Assembly: GCA_963763325.1 (NCBI GenBank)
Contig: CAVXOL010000001.1
Location: 310,001-374,000, forward strand
Length of the DNA: 64,000 nucleotides
Direction of reading: 5' to 3'
From: JBBECJ01 sp963763325
GTDB taxonomy: Bacteria; Chloroflexota; Chloroflexia; Thermomicrobiales; CFX8
The position numbers were made by a program, and so were the translations under genes. Positions 44,143 to 54,242 of this stretch are shown in pieces (the first letter of the stretch is position 1; each line of letters begins with the position of its first letter). The notes beneath the pieces are model-generated. The model worked only from the letters and a program-made list of their open reading frames with translations, did no database searches and was not told the origin of the DNA.

Positions 44143-46500
44143 ATGGCACACGATCAGGGACAGGCACCATCGTTCGCCAATCGACTTCGACATTTCCGGG
44201 AGGCCGCCGGCCTGAGCCAGGAAGAGCTGGCCGAACGTGCCGGACTGTCCAGCCATGCCATCAGTGCGCTGGAACGTGGAGAACGCTCGCGCCCGCACCC
44301 ACACACGATCCGGGCGCTCACGACTGCGCTCAACCTGAGTGATGCGGAACGGTCTGGCCTGATCGCGTCAGTACCACGACGTGGCCGGGCGGTGGCGACA
44401 GCGCCAGCGACGCTCGCGCCAAACGGCCTGCCCGGCTCGCTCACACCGTTGATTGGCCGCGAGCGCCAGTCGGCCGTCATCCTTGACCTCTTGCAGCAGC
44501 CGATCATCCGGCTGCTGACACTGACCGGCCCCGGTGGAGTTGGGAAGACGAGCCTCGCTATCGAGATCGCGACCCAGGCAGGGCGATACTTTCCAGACGG
44601 TGTCGTCTTCGTTGAACTGGCGCCAATCGCCGATGCCAGTCTGGTCCTTGCGACAGTCGCCCAGGCAGTCGGTACTCGGAACCTGGACAACGCGGCACTG
44701 CTTCAGGCGGTCGTTGAAACCCTGCGCGACAGGAAGATGCTGCTGCTGCTCGACAACTTCGAGCACCTCACCGATGCCGCTCCACTCGTGACGGGGCTAC
44801 TCCTGGACTGCCCGAACCTGAAGGTCCTGGCAACCAGCCGAACCGCGCTGCGGCTCCGTGGAGAGCAGGAGTTTCCTGTCCCGCCGCTGACGCTTCCCAG
44901 TCGACAGGTGTCAGGCGACGAGGCATCCGTCGGTGAACTGCTGCAGTCCTCAGCCATCCAGATGTTCGTGGCACGCGCCCAGGCAGTCCAGCCGTCGTTC
45001 AATCTGACTGAGCCGCACGCCGCCAGCGTGGCTGCGATCTGCCGTCGCCTCGACGGCCTGCCGCTGGCGATCGAGCTGGCGGCATCACGCATGAAAGGCT
45101 TCTCACCGTCCGCACTACTGGCGCAGTTGGAACGTGGTCTTGCGATCCTCTCGGATGGCCCGCGCGATCTACCGGCACGGCAGCAGACGATGCGAAGCAC
45201 GATCGCCTGGAGCTACGACCTGCTCGGTCCAGACGAGCAGCGAACGTTTCGCCAGATGACCGTCTTTGCGGGTGGCTGGACACTCGATGCCGCACTGGCC
45301 GTCGCTACCTCGGCAGAGGGTACGACCGATGTGGTCATCCAGGCGCTGTGGCGGCTCCTGGATGAATCACTCGTCATCTTCGACGACGACCATGATGGCG
45401 AGGATCGATACCGTCTGCTGGAGCCAATTCGCCAGTATGGGCTGGAACGGCTGACCGAGCATGGAGAGATGCCCGACACCAGACGCCGCCACGCCGAGTT
45501 CTTTGTGAAGCTGGCGGACGAGACCGCGCCCAGCCTGCTGGGACGCCAGCAGCAGGAATGGCTGGACCGGCTGAACGGCGAGCACGATAACCTGCGCGTG
45601 GCGCTCGACTGGCTATTGCAGAGCGACGATGTCGAGTCAGCCGGACGGCTCGCGCTGTCGCTCTCGATGTTCTGGCGGCGACGGGACCTCTATCCCGAGG
45701 CCCGGCACTGGATCGGAAAGTTGCTCGACGTCGAGACACGCCTTTCGCACCGCACCCGTGGGAACGTGTTGCGCTACGCGGCATCACTGGATGTTGCCCA
45801 GCGACAGTACGAGCGCGCGGGAGAGCGCTCGCTGGCCGCGATCAACCTGTTACGGCTGGAAGGTGATGTCGCGGGGATCGCGCTGGCAGCCACGACACTC
45901 TCGATCGCGTACGAGAGCCAGCGAGACTACGCGCGGGCCAGATCTGCGCTCGACGACGCGCTGAGTCTCGCCCGCCAGTCCGGGAGCGATTGGGACATTG
46001 CTTTGGTCGTCAGCCATCTCGGCCGCCTCGGCCTCGTCATGAGCGACGACGCGCTGGCAGATCGATACCTGCGCGACGGCCACGCCCGCCTGCGGGCGCT
46101 AGGCGACGGCACGGCAACTGCCCGGCAGGCGTATCACGTTGCACTGATCTGCCTGCGCACCGGACGGATTGATGAGGCGATCGAGTTCCTTACCGAATCG
46201 CTGCGCCTCGCCGCCGATCTGCAGCACATCTCGACGGTGGCGTTCTGCCTCGACGCATTCGCTGCCATCGCCCTTGAGCGCCATCACCCGGCACGGGCAA
46301 CGCAACTCTGGGCCGCCGCCGACGCGATCCGCGCTTCGAGGGGCGGCATCAGCGAGCTGATGTCCGAAGGGTTGGCACTCTACGAACCTCCACTGGCAGA
46401 TGTCCGTGCCCAGATCGGCGACGCCGGCTTCGACGCTGCCTGGGCAGCGGGCAGCGCGATGTCGCTCGATGACGCCATCGCGCTCGCATTCGAGGCGTGA
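44143..46500 (+). CDS. XRE-STAND transcriptional regulator (HTH, NB-ARC, TPR)
   Basis: 785 residues. XRE helix-turn-helix at residues about 10-70 (LRHFREAAGLSQEELAERAGLS, HAISALERGERSRPHPHTIRAL), NB-ARC domain with Walker A TGPGGVGKTSL, Walker B LLLLDNFEHL, TSRTALRLRGEQEF and GLPLAIELAASRM, then a TPR-like C-terminus. The NTPase is closest to the 12.7-kb protein, yet the DNA-binding domain is at the other end and of another class. ATG 44143 is preferred; an ATG at 44116 in frame lacks a site. The end overlaps the convergent GH63-like gene by 121 bp. Confidence 0.9.
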   Translation: MAHDQGQAPSFANRLRHFREAAGLSQEELAERAGLSSHAISALERGERSRPHPHTIRALTTALNLSDAERSGLIASVPRRGRAVATAPATLAPNGLPGSLTPLIGRERQSAVILDLLQQPIIRLLTLTGPGGVGKTSLAIEIATQAGRYFPDGVVFVELAPIADASLVLATVAQAVGTRNLDNAALLQAVVETLRDRKMLLLLDNFEHLTDAAPLVTGLLLDCPNLKVLATSRTALRLRGEQEFPVPPLTLPSRQVSGDEASVGELLQSSAIQMFVARAQAVQPSFNLTEPHAASVAAICRRLDGLPLAIELAASRMKGFSPSALLAQLERGLAILSDGPRDLPARQQTMRSTIAWSYDLLGPDEQRTFRQMTVFAGGWTLDAALAVATSAEGTTDVVIQALWRLLDESLVIFDDDHDGEDRYRLLEPIRQYGLERLTEHGEMPDTRRRHAEFFVKLADETAPSLLGRQQQEWLDRLNGEHDNLRVALDWLLQSDDVESAGRLALSLSMFWRRRDLYPEARHWIGKLLDVETRLSHRTRGNVLRYAASLDVAQRQYERAGERSLAAINLLRLEGDVAGIALAATTLSIAYESQRDYARARSALDDALSLARQSGSDWDIALVVSHLGRLGLVMSDDALADRYLRDGHARLRALGDGTATARQAYHVALICLRTGRIDEAIEFLTESLRLAADLQHISTVAFCLDAFAAIALERHHPARATQLWAAADAIRASRGGISELMSEGLALYEPPLADVRAQIGDAGFDAAWAAGSAMSLDDAIALAFEA

Positions 46501-49235
46501 CGCACCCTGGGTCTGGTGGCCACGTCGCGATCCCAGAAGGTGCGTGGCCGGGGACCGAGCAGGGTGGCGACGAGCGCCGTCCAGCCGGTCTGATGGCTGG
46601 CGCCGAGACCCGCGCCGGTGTCACCGTTGAAGTACTCGTAGAACTGGATACGTTCCCGCCCGCCCGGGCCGGCGTGCAACGCAGAACGACGGCCGAAGAC
46701 GGGACGTTCGCCCTCCGCATCGAGCGTGAAGATGCTGACCAGCCGTCGGGAGAGATCGTCCGCGATCTCGGCCAGCGTGTGCTGGACACCGGAGCCGGTC
46801 GGGTACTCGATTCGGTAGGCATCGCCGTAGAAGGCGTGATAGCGGCGCAGCGATTCGATCAGCATGTAGTTTATCGGGAACCAGATCGGCCCGCGCCAGT
46901 TCGAGTTGCCGCCGAACATGCCGGTCGTCGATTCCGCCGGGTCGTAGGCAACCGAGAAGGTCGAGCCGTCGGCCACGAATTCGTAGGGCTGGTCCCTGTG
47001 TTGGCGGCTCAGTGAGCGAATACCGTAGTCGCTCAGGAACTCGTCAGGGTCGAACATCCGCCGCAGGACATGCCGCAACCGCTCTCCGCGCACGAGCGAG
47101 AGCATTCCGCGCGGACGATCCAGTTCGTTGTGGTCGAGCAGGGTCACGACCCGGGCGTCGATCCGGTAGCGATGGAAAACATCCAGCATCTCGCGGAACT
47201 GCGGCCAATGGTTGAGGAGAGAGATGTCGGTCGTCTCGACTGCCAGCAACGGAATCAGCCCGACCAGCGAGCGCACTCGTAGTGGCATCTGCGAGCCGTC
47301 CGGCAGGTTGAGGATGTCGTAGAAGAAGCAATCGTCAGCGTCCCAGAGCGAGGTTCCGTCGCCACCGATGTTGTTGAGGGCGAGAGCGATGTGCCAGAAG
47401 TGTTCGAGGAACTTGAACGCGATGCCCTGGTAGTTCGGGTTATTCCGGGCCAGGATCAGCGCAATCTTGAGCATGTCGAGACAGTACATCCCCATCCAGG
47501 CAGTGCCGTCCGACTGTTCGAGGTAGCCGCCGGTCGGCAGGGCTGCTGAGCGATTGAAGATGCCAATGTTGTCGAGGCCGAGGAAGCCACCCTGGAAGAC
47601 GTTCCGGCCGGCGGAGTCCTTGCGGTTGACCCACCAGCCGAAGTTGAGCAGCAGCTTGTGGAAGACCAGTTCCAGAAACTCGTCGTCCTCCCGCCCCTCG
47701 ACCTCGGCACCCAACTCGTAGACGCGTAGTGCCGCCCAGGCGTGGACGGGCGGGTTGACATCGGAGAAGTTCCACTCGCAGGCCGGGATCTGGCCGTTCG
47801 GGTGCATGTACCACTCACCCAGCATCAACAGGAGCTGTTGCCTGGCGTACGGAGGGTCGACCATTGCCAGCGGGACGCAGTGAAAGGCGAGGTCCCAGGC
47901 AGCAAACCAGGGATACTCCCAGCTATCCGGCATTGAGATGACATGCCTGCTGTTCAGTTCCCGCCAGTCGCGGTTGCGGCCGGCCAGCCGTGCCACCGGT
48001 GGAGACGGCTGCGCGGGATCGCCGCGAAGCCATTGATCGACATCGTAGCGATAGAACTGCTTTGACCAGAGCAACCCGGCGAATGCCTGCCGCTGGACGA
48101 GCCGCTCGTCGTCACTGAGGCCCTCACGAGCCAGCCGTTCGTGGAAGCGGTCGGCGGCCGCGATCCGCCGTGCAAAGCAGGCGGCGGCATCGGCGAACGG
48201 TGCCTCGTGTCGCCGGGTCGAGAGCCGCAGCAGGATCGTCTCGGTCGCACCCGGCGCAATGGTCAGCGTGTAGTGGGCGGCGACCTTCGTGCCAACCTGA
48301 GCCGGGTTGACGGCCTCGCGGCGACTGCCGACGACGGCGTCATTGATGCCGTCCTTCACGTACGGCGCGTGGTTCGGCACGCTCCAGAGCCGCTCGGAGT
48401 TGGTCTCGTTCTCGGTGAAGAGGAGGTCGGGGTTGCCATCACAGGCCAGCCAGTAGTCGCCCAAGGCGTCGTGGCTCGCGTGGACGAGCGCCATCCCTTC
48501 GGCCGGGACAGCCCGAAGCACTGGCCGTGCATCGTCAATCCCCCAACTCCAGGTGTTCCGGAACCAGAGTGTCGGCAGCAGGTGTAACGGCGCTGGATCG
48601 GGGCCGACATTGGTCGCACTGATGCGGATGAGCAGATCCTCCGGAGCCGCCTTGGCGTACTCGACCAGTACATCGAAGTAGCGGTTGTCCGCGAAGACTC
48701 CCGTGTCGGCCAGCTCGTACTCTGGCTCGTGCTTGCCGCGCCGGGCGTTCTCGGCGATCAGGTCGTCGTAGGGAAAGGCACGCTGGGGATAGAGATAGAG
48801 CGCCTTCATGTAGGTGTGCGTCGGAGTTGCATCGAGGAAGTAGTAGACCTCCTTGACATCCTCGCCGTGGTTGCCCTCGTGGCCGGTCAGGCCGAAGAGA
48901 CGCTCCTTCAGGATCGGATCAGTCTCGTTCCAGAGGGCCAGACTGAAGCAGAGCAGCCCGCGATCGTCACAGATGCCGAGCAGTCCGTCTTCACCCCAGC
49001 GATAGGCGCGCGAGCGTGCGTGGTCATGCGGGAAGGCGTTCCAAGCATCGCCATCGGCAGAGTAATCCTCACGGACAGTTCCCCACTGCCGTTCGGCGAG
49101 ATACGGCCCCCAACGGCGCCAGGGTGAATCACCCTCCAGATCAACGAAGTCGAGCGGCGTCAGGGAGTCGGTCGCGAGCAGGCCCAGCGCTTCCAGCGGG
49201 TGCTCGTGAGTGTTACGGGCGAGATCACGTTTCAT
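46380..49235 (-). CDS. GH63-like/MGH1-type glucosidase
   Basis: 951 residues as given. N-terminal beta domain (WRRWGPYLAERQWGTVREDYS; GHEGNHGEDVKEVYY), then an (alpha/alpha)6 barrel with motifs SWEYPWFAAWDLAFHCVPLA (acid Asp in WDLAFH), NPPVHAWAAL, WMGMYCLDMLKIALIL and the NSNWRGPIWFPINYMLIE region. The family hydrolyses glucosides such as glucosylglycerate or oligosaccharides in the cytoplasm. No signal peptide. The last about 40 residues run antisense into the XRE-STAND gene and are of low quality (RVRHASNASAMASSSD), so the true stop may have been lost. ATG 49235. Confidence 0.87.
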   Translation of the reverse strand: MKRDLARNTHEHPLEALGLLATDSLTPLDFVDLEGDSPWRRWGPYLAERQWGTVREDYSADGDAWNAFPHDHARSRAYRWGEDGLLGICDDRGLLCFSLALWNETDPILKERLFGLTGHEGNHGEDVKEVYYFLDATPTHTYMKALYLYPQRAFPYDDLIAENARRGKHEPEYELADTGVFADNRYFDVLVEYAKAAPEDLLIRISATNVGPDPAPLHLLPTLWFRNTWSWGIDDARPVLRAVPAEGMALVHASHDALGDYWLACDGNPDLLFTENETNSERLWSVPNHAPYVKDGINDAVVGSRREAVNPAQVGTKVAAHYTLTIAPGATETILLRLSTRRHEAPFADAAACFARRIAAADRFHERLAREGLSDDERLVQRQAFAGLLWSKQFYRYDVDQWLRGDPAQPSPPVARLAGRNRDWRELNSRHVISMPDSWEYPWFAAWDLAFHCVPLAMVDPPYARQQLLLMLGEWYMHPNGQIPACEWNFSDVNPPVHAWAALRVYELGAEVEGREDDEFLELVFHKLLLNFGWWVNRKDSAGRNVFQGGFLGLDNIGIFNRSAALPTGGYLEQSDGTAWMGMYCLDMLKIALILARNNPNYQGIAFKFLEHFWHIALALNNIGGDGTSLWDADDCFFYDILNLPDGSQMPLRVRSLVGLIPLLAVETTDISLLNHWPQFREMLDVFHRYRIDARVVTLLDHNELDRPRGMLSLVRGERLRHVLRRMFDPDEFLSDYGIRSLSRQHRDQPYEFVADGSTFSVAYDPAESTTGMFGGNSNWRGPIWFPINYMLIESLRRYHAFYGDAYRIEYPTGSGVQHTLAEIADDLSRRLVSIFTLDAEGERPVFGRRSALHAGPGGRERIQFYEYFNGDTGAGLGASHQTGWTALVATLLGPRPRTFWDRDVATRPRVRHASNASAMASSSDIALPAAQAASKPASPIWARTSASGGS

Positions 49236-49266
49236 CGTCGATATCCTCTCTGATCTGATCGTGATC

Positions 49267-49296
49267 GGCAGGGCCGGAAGCGATACCGGCCCTGCC
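49267..49296. terminator. hairpin downstream of the MMPL gene
   Basis: GGCAGGGCCGG with loop AAGCGATA and CCGGCCCTGCC: an 11-bp perfect stem, 33 bp after the transporter stop and 32 bp before the glucosidase start (all minus strand). It is likely the transporter's terminator. Confidence 0.65.
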
Positions 49297-49328
49297 TGAT
49301 CTCGTTGCGGTGGATCGAACGCTTCGGG

Positions 49329-51587
49329 TTAGTCGTCTCCGGAAGCGACCGGAACAGGGGCCAGTGCCGGTGTCTGAACGGGCTGGCCCTCGATGCTGAT
49401 CTGCGGTAGCCAGCCGAGGGAGCGTGGCAAGTACCAGTTGCGGTTGCCGAGCAGCTTCATCGTCGCCGGGACGAGGACCGAGCGGACGATCGTGGCGTCG
49501 AGCAGAACGGCAACGGCGAGACCGAAGCCGACCTGTTGCATCGTCACCAGCTCGCCCATCGCGAAGCCGGTGAAGACGGTGACCATGATCAGCGCCGCGC
49601 CGGTGATGATCTTGGCCGTCGACTGGAGGCCAGACGCCACCGATTCATCGTTGTCGCCGGTCAGGTCGAAGTGCTCGCGGATACGGGAGAGCAGGAAGAC
49701 GTGATAGTCCATGCTCAACCCGAACAGGATGCAGAAGAGGAAGATCGGCACCCAGGCGTCAATCGTCGGCGTCTCGGCCAGGCCGATCATCTCTCCCCAG
49801 CCGTGCTGGAAGGCGAGCACCAGCAGCCCGTAGGCCGCGCCAACCGAGAGGAGATTCATGATGATGGCCGTGATCGGGACGACGATCGAGCGGAAGGCCA
49901 GCATCAACAGGACGAAGCTCAGACCGAGGACGAAGGCGAACACGATCGGCGTGTAGTCTTCGATCGTGCTGCTGAAGTCGGTGTTGAAGGCTGTGTCACC
50001 GGCCACGAACACCTCGGCATCAGCGCCCTGGAAGGCAGCCGGAACGGCCTCGTCACGCAGCCAGTTGATCGAGTCATACGACTCGGACGAGTTGGCGTCA
50101 GTCACCATCGGGACCGAGACGAGCGTCAGGTCACCAGCCTCGTTGGTCTGGATGGTCGCCGGGCCGAACTCGTCGTTCTGCTCGATCTGGGAGACGAGGC
50201 TATCGATGCCCCGCGCGACCTTTGCGTCAACGACGTTGCCATCGACGACGATCTCGACCGGCGCGATCATCCCGGCGTAGAAGTCCTCCTGGAGAATCGT
50301 GAAGGCCGTCTTCGTGTCGCTGGCCGGCATCGTCTCGATGCCAGACTGACCGGTCTCGATGCCGAAGTACGGAACCGTCGCGCCGATCAACAGCGTCAGC
50401 GAGATCGCGACGGCGATCAGCGGGTGGGCCATCACAACGGTCGTGATCCGCCCCCAGAAGCCCTTACCGGACGCAGACGCGTCATGCTGCGCCGGGGCGA
50501 CAGTCGTCGCGGACTCCGCGCGGCGGGCGAAGAGGCTCTTGCGCCGTCGTGGCCACTCGATCTTGTCGCCCAGCAGGGCGAGGGTGGCCGGGATCAGTGT
50601 CAGCGTCGCGAACATCGCGACCAGGACGACGATGACGGCGCCGGCGCCGAGTGAGCGGAAGATCGAGAGCGGCAGCAGGAACATCCCCATCAGCGCCAGG
50701 ACGACCGTCATACCCGAGAAGACGACCGCCTTCGACGCGGTATCCCCGGCGATGCCGATCGCGTCAAGCTTGGCGACACCACGGCGGCGTTCCTCGCGAT
50801 AGCGCTCGATAATGAACAGCGCGTAGTCGATACCGACGGCCAGGCCGATCATCGTGATCATGTTGGTGACGAAGAAGGAGAGCTCGAACGCGCGGCCAAT
50901 CAGCGCCGTCAGGCCGAGCGAGACGATGATCGACGCGAAGGCCAGCGCGATCGGCACACCAGCGGCGACCAGCGCGCCAAAGACGACAACCAGGATCAGC
51001 AGCGCGACCGGAAGGCCCATCCCTTCGGCCTTCTTGAGGTCCTTCTCTGCCTGGTGGTTGCTGGCCTCGTCGATCGAGAGGTCGCCAGCGGTGTACGCCT
51101 CGAAGCCATCGGCATTGTGTTCCTTGATGGCATCCAGATACGCGTCCGCATGGTCCTGGGCATCGTCGAGCGTGCCGGAGAGCATCACCGACAGCAGCGT
51201 CGTCTGGCGATCCTCGGAGACGAATGCCGCGTTGTCGGTCTCGTAGTAGTTCGTCGCCGAGGCCACGACACCGTCCATCGCGCGGAGGTCATTCGTGACC
51301 TGCTCGACGGTCGACTGGAATATCGCGTCATCAACCGTCGCATCGGCGGAGCGGATGACGACCGTCTCCATGACCGGTTTCTCGCCGCGCAGGCGATCTT
51401 CGAGCAGCTCCTCGCCCTTGACCGACTCCGGCTCGCTCAGGAACTTGTTCTCCGTCGTCAGGACGTCGGACAGGCCGGCTGCCGAGACAACGGCGAAGAC
51501 GATCAGGATGATCCAGATCGACATGATCCGCCACGGATGACGCGCACTGGCGCGAGCAAGCCCGCCAGTCGAAAAGAGTGAACGCAT
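49329..51587 (-). CDS. MMPL-family RND transporter
   Basis: 752 residues with two repeats of a periplasmic loop plus six transmembrane helices. First helix WRIMSIWIILIVFAVVSAAG; second group PVALLILVVVFGALVAAGVPI; then FFVTNMITMIGLAVGIDYALFIIERYREE with the conserved GxxxDY motif. The second half has PIFLFCILFGLSMDYHVFLLSRI. MMPL proteins export lipids, siderophores or drugs using the proton gradient. Start ATG 51587 (AAGGAACT). No adaptor or TetR regulator is adjacent. Frame is clean throughout. Confidence 0.92.
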   Translation of the reverse strand: MRSLFSTGGLARASARHPWRIMSIWIILIVFAVVSAAGLSDVLTTENKFLSEPESVKGEELLEDRLRGEKPVMETVVIRSADATVDDAIFQSTVEQVTNDLRAMDGVVASATNYYETDNAAFVSEDRQTTLLSVMLSGTLDDAQDHADAYLDAIKEHNADGFEAYTAGDLSIDEASNHQAEKDLKKAEGMGLPVALLILVVVFGALVAAGVPIALAFASIIVSLGLTALIGRAFELSFFVTNMITMIGLAVGIDYALFIIERYREERRRGVAKLDAIGIAGDTASKAVVFSGMTVVLALMGMFLLPLSIFRSLGAGAVIVVLVAMFATLTLIPATLALLGDKIEWPRRRKSLFARRAESATTVAPAQHDASASGKGFWGRITTVVMAHPLIAVAISLTLLIGATVPYFGIETGQSGIETMPASDTKTAFTILQEDFYAGMIAPVEIVVDGNVVDAKVARGIDSLVSQIEQNDEFGPATIQTNEAGDLTLVSVPMVTDANSSESYDSINWLRDEAVPAAFQGADAEVFVAGDTAFNTDFSSTIEDYTPIVFAFVLGLSFVLLMLAFRSIVVPITAIIMNLLSVGAAYGLLVLAFQHGWGEMIGLAETPTIDAWVPIFLFCILFGLSMDYHVFLLSRIREHFDLTGDNDESVASGLQSTAKIITGAALIMVTVFTGFAMGELVTMQQVGFGLAVAVLLDATIVRSVLVPATMKLLGNRNWYLPRSLGWLPQISIEGQPVQTPALAPVPVASGDD

Positions 51588-51948
51588 TGCAGAGTTCCTT
51601 TCATCGTTGAAGGGTCCGGCCCGGTCATCGTCGACCAGTTCCGGAGGACGAACGAGCGGCGGGCAGGTGTCCGCCGCTCATCGCTACGATCTCGGGTGTG
51701 ATCGTTGATCAGGTGGTCTGTCTGGCTGTCTGAGTCGATCGAGAGGGTGCTATATCGTGATGGTTATCACCGTCGCCGCTCCTTTCACCTGTCAGCCTCT
51801 GGTTCGGCTACCGGCGCGCCTGTTTGCGCCCCGACACCACTCAGACTAGGTCAGGAACGGATGCTCGTCGTCACACTGGAGATTGACACGCCCTGTCCCT
51901 CAGGACAGTTCGAGAGGCTGAGAGGAGAGGAGTGCAGGGGAGCACGAC

Positions 51949-51987
51949 GCGCCAGCATCGCGGGCTGGTGGCCCACGATGCTGGCGC
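51949..51987. terminator. hairpin downstream of BBE copy 4
   Basis: GCGCCAGCATCG (51949-51960) pairs with CGATGCTGGCGC (51976-51987) around a 15-nt loop, 28 bp after the stop of the minus-strand oxidoreductase. Confidence 0.6.
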
Positions 51988-52014
51988 GGTGTCGAGGTCT
52001 GGTGAAGGTTGGGG

Positions 52015-53465
52015 TTACTTCCCGGCAGCAGCCTCCAGGTCGCCCATCGTGGAGCGCGGGGCGATGTTCTGGTTGAGGCTGAAGAGGTTGCCTGGGTCGT
52101 ACTGGTTCTTGAGGGCGACGAGCCGCTCGTAGCGGTCGCCGAAGGCGGCGGACATCATCGCGTCGCCTTCCTCCTGGAAGCCGGCGAAGTTGAGGTAGCG
52201 GCCACCGTCGGAGTACTGCTCCATGTCGGCGATCAGTGTCCGCACCCAGGAGACATTCGCCTCATCGTCGGCGGCGTCTTCCCAGTTGCCCTCTGGAGAG
52301 ACCAGGAAGGAGACATGCCGGCCATTGAAGGCGCTGCCGCCCTTCGGCTCGCGGCTGGCGGCGCCGCCGATGTGCCAGATGTCAACGGTTGAGAACGGCG
52401 ACGGCTGCTTGCGCGCATGCTCGATGATCCGCTCGATCACATCGTCGTCGAGCCGTTTCAGGTTGAGCGACTTCCAGTAGTAGCGCATGCCGTCGGGATA
52501 GTCCTCGTCGAACATCTTCTGCGCTTCGAGGAACGGCATCGCGCCGGAGAAGTCGATCAGTGGCACGTCGATGTCGCTGAGTGGCTGGAGTTCGTGCCGT
52601 CCCGCCTCGGGGGAACCGGAGTGGAGCGCGCCGATGATCACCATCGGCTTGCCCTGGATCTCAGCTGGGAAATGGTGGGCAGGCGGGACGATGCCGAAGC
52701 GCCAGCAGCGAGCTGACCTCGTCGGGCGCGGTCGCGCAGTAGTCGCGCCAGGCGCGGATGACACGCGCCATCTTGTCGCCCTCGCCGTTGTGGAGCACGA
52801 AGGTCATGTAGACCTCCGGCCCGACCGGATGGAGCCGGAACTCGAACGCATGTGACGATCCCGAAGTTGCCGCCGCCGCCACGTAGACCCCAGAGAAGCT
52901 CGGGGTTCTCGGTCTCGCTGGCGCGGACGACCGAGCCGTCGGCCAGCACGACCTCGGCGCCGATCAGGTTGTCGCAGGCGAGGCCGAAGGGATGGCTGAG
53001 CCAGCCGAAGCCGCCGCCGAGCGTCAGGCCGCCGACACCAGTCCGGGTGAAGACGCCGCTTGGCGTCGCAAGGCCGTGTTCCTGCGTCGCGGCGTCCAGC
53101 TCGCCGAGCGTGACGCCGCCCCCGGCCCGGACGACGCGCGCCTCGGGATCAACCGTTATCTCCTTCAGCCCGGCAAGGTCGATGACGATGCCGCCGTCGT
53201 TGGTCGCGTGACCGGCGACGTTGTGACCGCCGCCGCGGACAGAGACGAGCAGCCCCTGCTCACGGGCGAAGTTGACGCTGGCGACCACATCGGCAACGCT
53301 CGCACAGCGCACAATCATCGCCGGGTACTTGTCGATCATCCCGTTCCAGACACGGCGGGCGGTGTCGTACTCCAAATCGCCGGGGAGAATGACGGTTCCG
53401 TGCAAGCGCGACTCGAAGTCGACTGCGATTGTGCGCTCGATCGTCGATGGTTCCTTGACCTGCAT
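52015..53465 (-). pseudogene. FAD-linked oxidoreductase, berberine-bridge type (copy 4), two frameshifts
   Basis: ATG 53465 (TGGAGG). First part: VRGGGHNVAGHATNDGG (His ligand) and FGLACDNLIGAEVVLADG (Cys ligand). Breaks near 52852 and 52690 separate it from FRLHPVGPEVYMTFVLHNG and from DFSGAMPFLEAQKMFDEDY, with the BBE end YDPGNLFSLNQNIAP. It is closest to copy 1 (7.1 kb) by motif. Both FAD ligands survive, so function would be restored by two single-base corrections. Confidence 0.8.
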
Positions 53466-53619
53466 CCATACCTCCATTGGCTGGACCAACGTCACACCCC
53501 AATGTGTGACGGTCTCAGTCTGAGGTATGCATGGGTATCTGCCATCGTCGAAAGTTCTCATTTCGAATGTGGCGGAGGAGAAGGGGTGTGGTCAGTATTG
53601 ACCAGTTGGCGACACGGCA

Positions 53620-54051
53620 TCAACCAACGGTCCAGCCGATCACGACCACGCCCAACACAATAGGGACGACGATGCAGAGAATGAGCCATGAGTTGAGGTT
53701 TCGCTCACTCTCCTCCGAGAACTCATCCATCGGTATTCTGAAGACGATTAGTGGCAGGAGTGAGCTGACCAGAAATCCAATGATGGGAACGACCCACTGC
53801 AAGACATTCGCATAGGGCCGGCCCGGAGGACACGGCCCGCTTGAGAAGCTGAGCCATCCGCCGTGATCTGCGGAATCGGACTCCGCATAGCAACCACCGA
53901 TCAGGAATCCCCGCTCTTCAAGCTGAACGTACCATGCAATGAAGATCATCCAGACAAGATGGAGGACCACCAGCATCGCAATGGCTCCAAGCCAGCGCGA
54001 TGTCCGGTCGTCGAGTGGGCTCCACTCGTATCTTTCCGGAGGCTTCGTCAC
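53620..54051 (-). CDS. hypothetical membrane protein, three helices
   Basis: 143 residues from GTG 54051. Hydrophobic helices at WLGAIAMLVVLHLVWMIFIAW, VLQWVVPIIGFLVSSLLPLIV and LILCIVVPIVLGVVVIGW, with a Cys-containing loop (GGCYAESDSADHGG; SSGPCPPGRP) between the first two, possibly extracytoplasmic. No family recognised. Only 8 nt separate it from the small upstream gene, so they may form a pair. Confidence 0.6.
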   Translation of the reverse strand: MTKPPERYEWSPLDDRTSRWLGAIAMLVVLHLVWMIFIAWYVQLEERGFLIGGCYAESDSADHGGWLSFSSGPCPPGRPYANVLQWVVPIIGFLVSSLLPLIVFRIPMDEFSEESERNLNSWLILCIVVPIVLGVVVIGWTVG

Positions 54052-54059
54052 AACTTGAC

Positions 54060-54242
54060 CTACTCGGTGTCCGGTACGAATGCGTTGACCAGCCCCAGGG
54101 CAACTGCGGGCATCGCGAGAAAGCAGATCGGGACGATGCCGAGGATGCCGCGGTGGTCGCTGCTGACGGAGGCCATGACATGCCCGTCAATACCAACTGA
54201 CGCACCAAGCGTTGTCGTCAGAAAGTCGCCATCCTCTTGCAC
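54060..54242 (-). CDS. small hypothetical protein with one membrane helix
   Basis: 60 codons from GTG 54242 to TAG 54060. The C-terminal half is a hydrophobic helix (GILGIVPICFLAMPAVALGLV). No clear ribosome-binding site; the frame extends about 30 codons upstream without an ATG, so the start is uncertain. It may be the remnant of a longer gene. Confidence 0.35.
   Translation of the reverse strand: MQEDGDFLTTTLGASVGIDGHVMASVSSDHRGILGIVPICFLAMPAVALGLVNAFVPDTE

Noticed and set aside
49536..50654. 372-residue plus-strand frame
   Set aside because: Antisense to the MMPL transporter, which has complete membrane-helix organisation.
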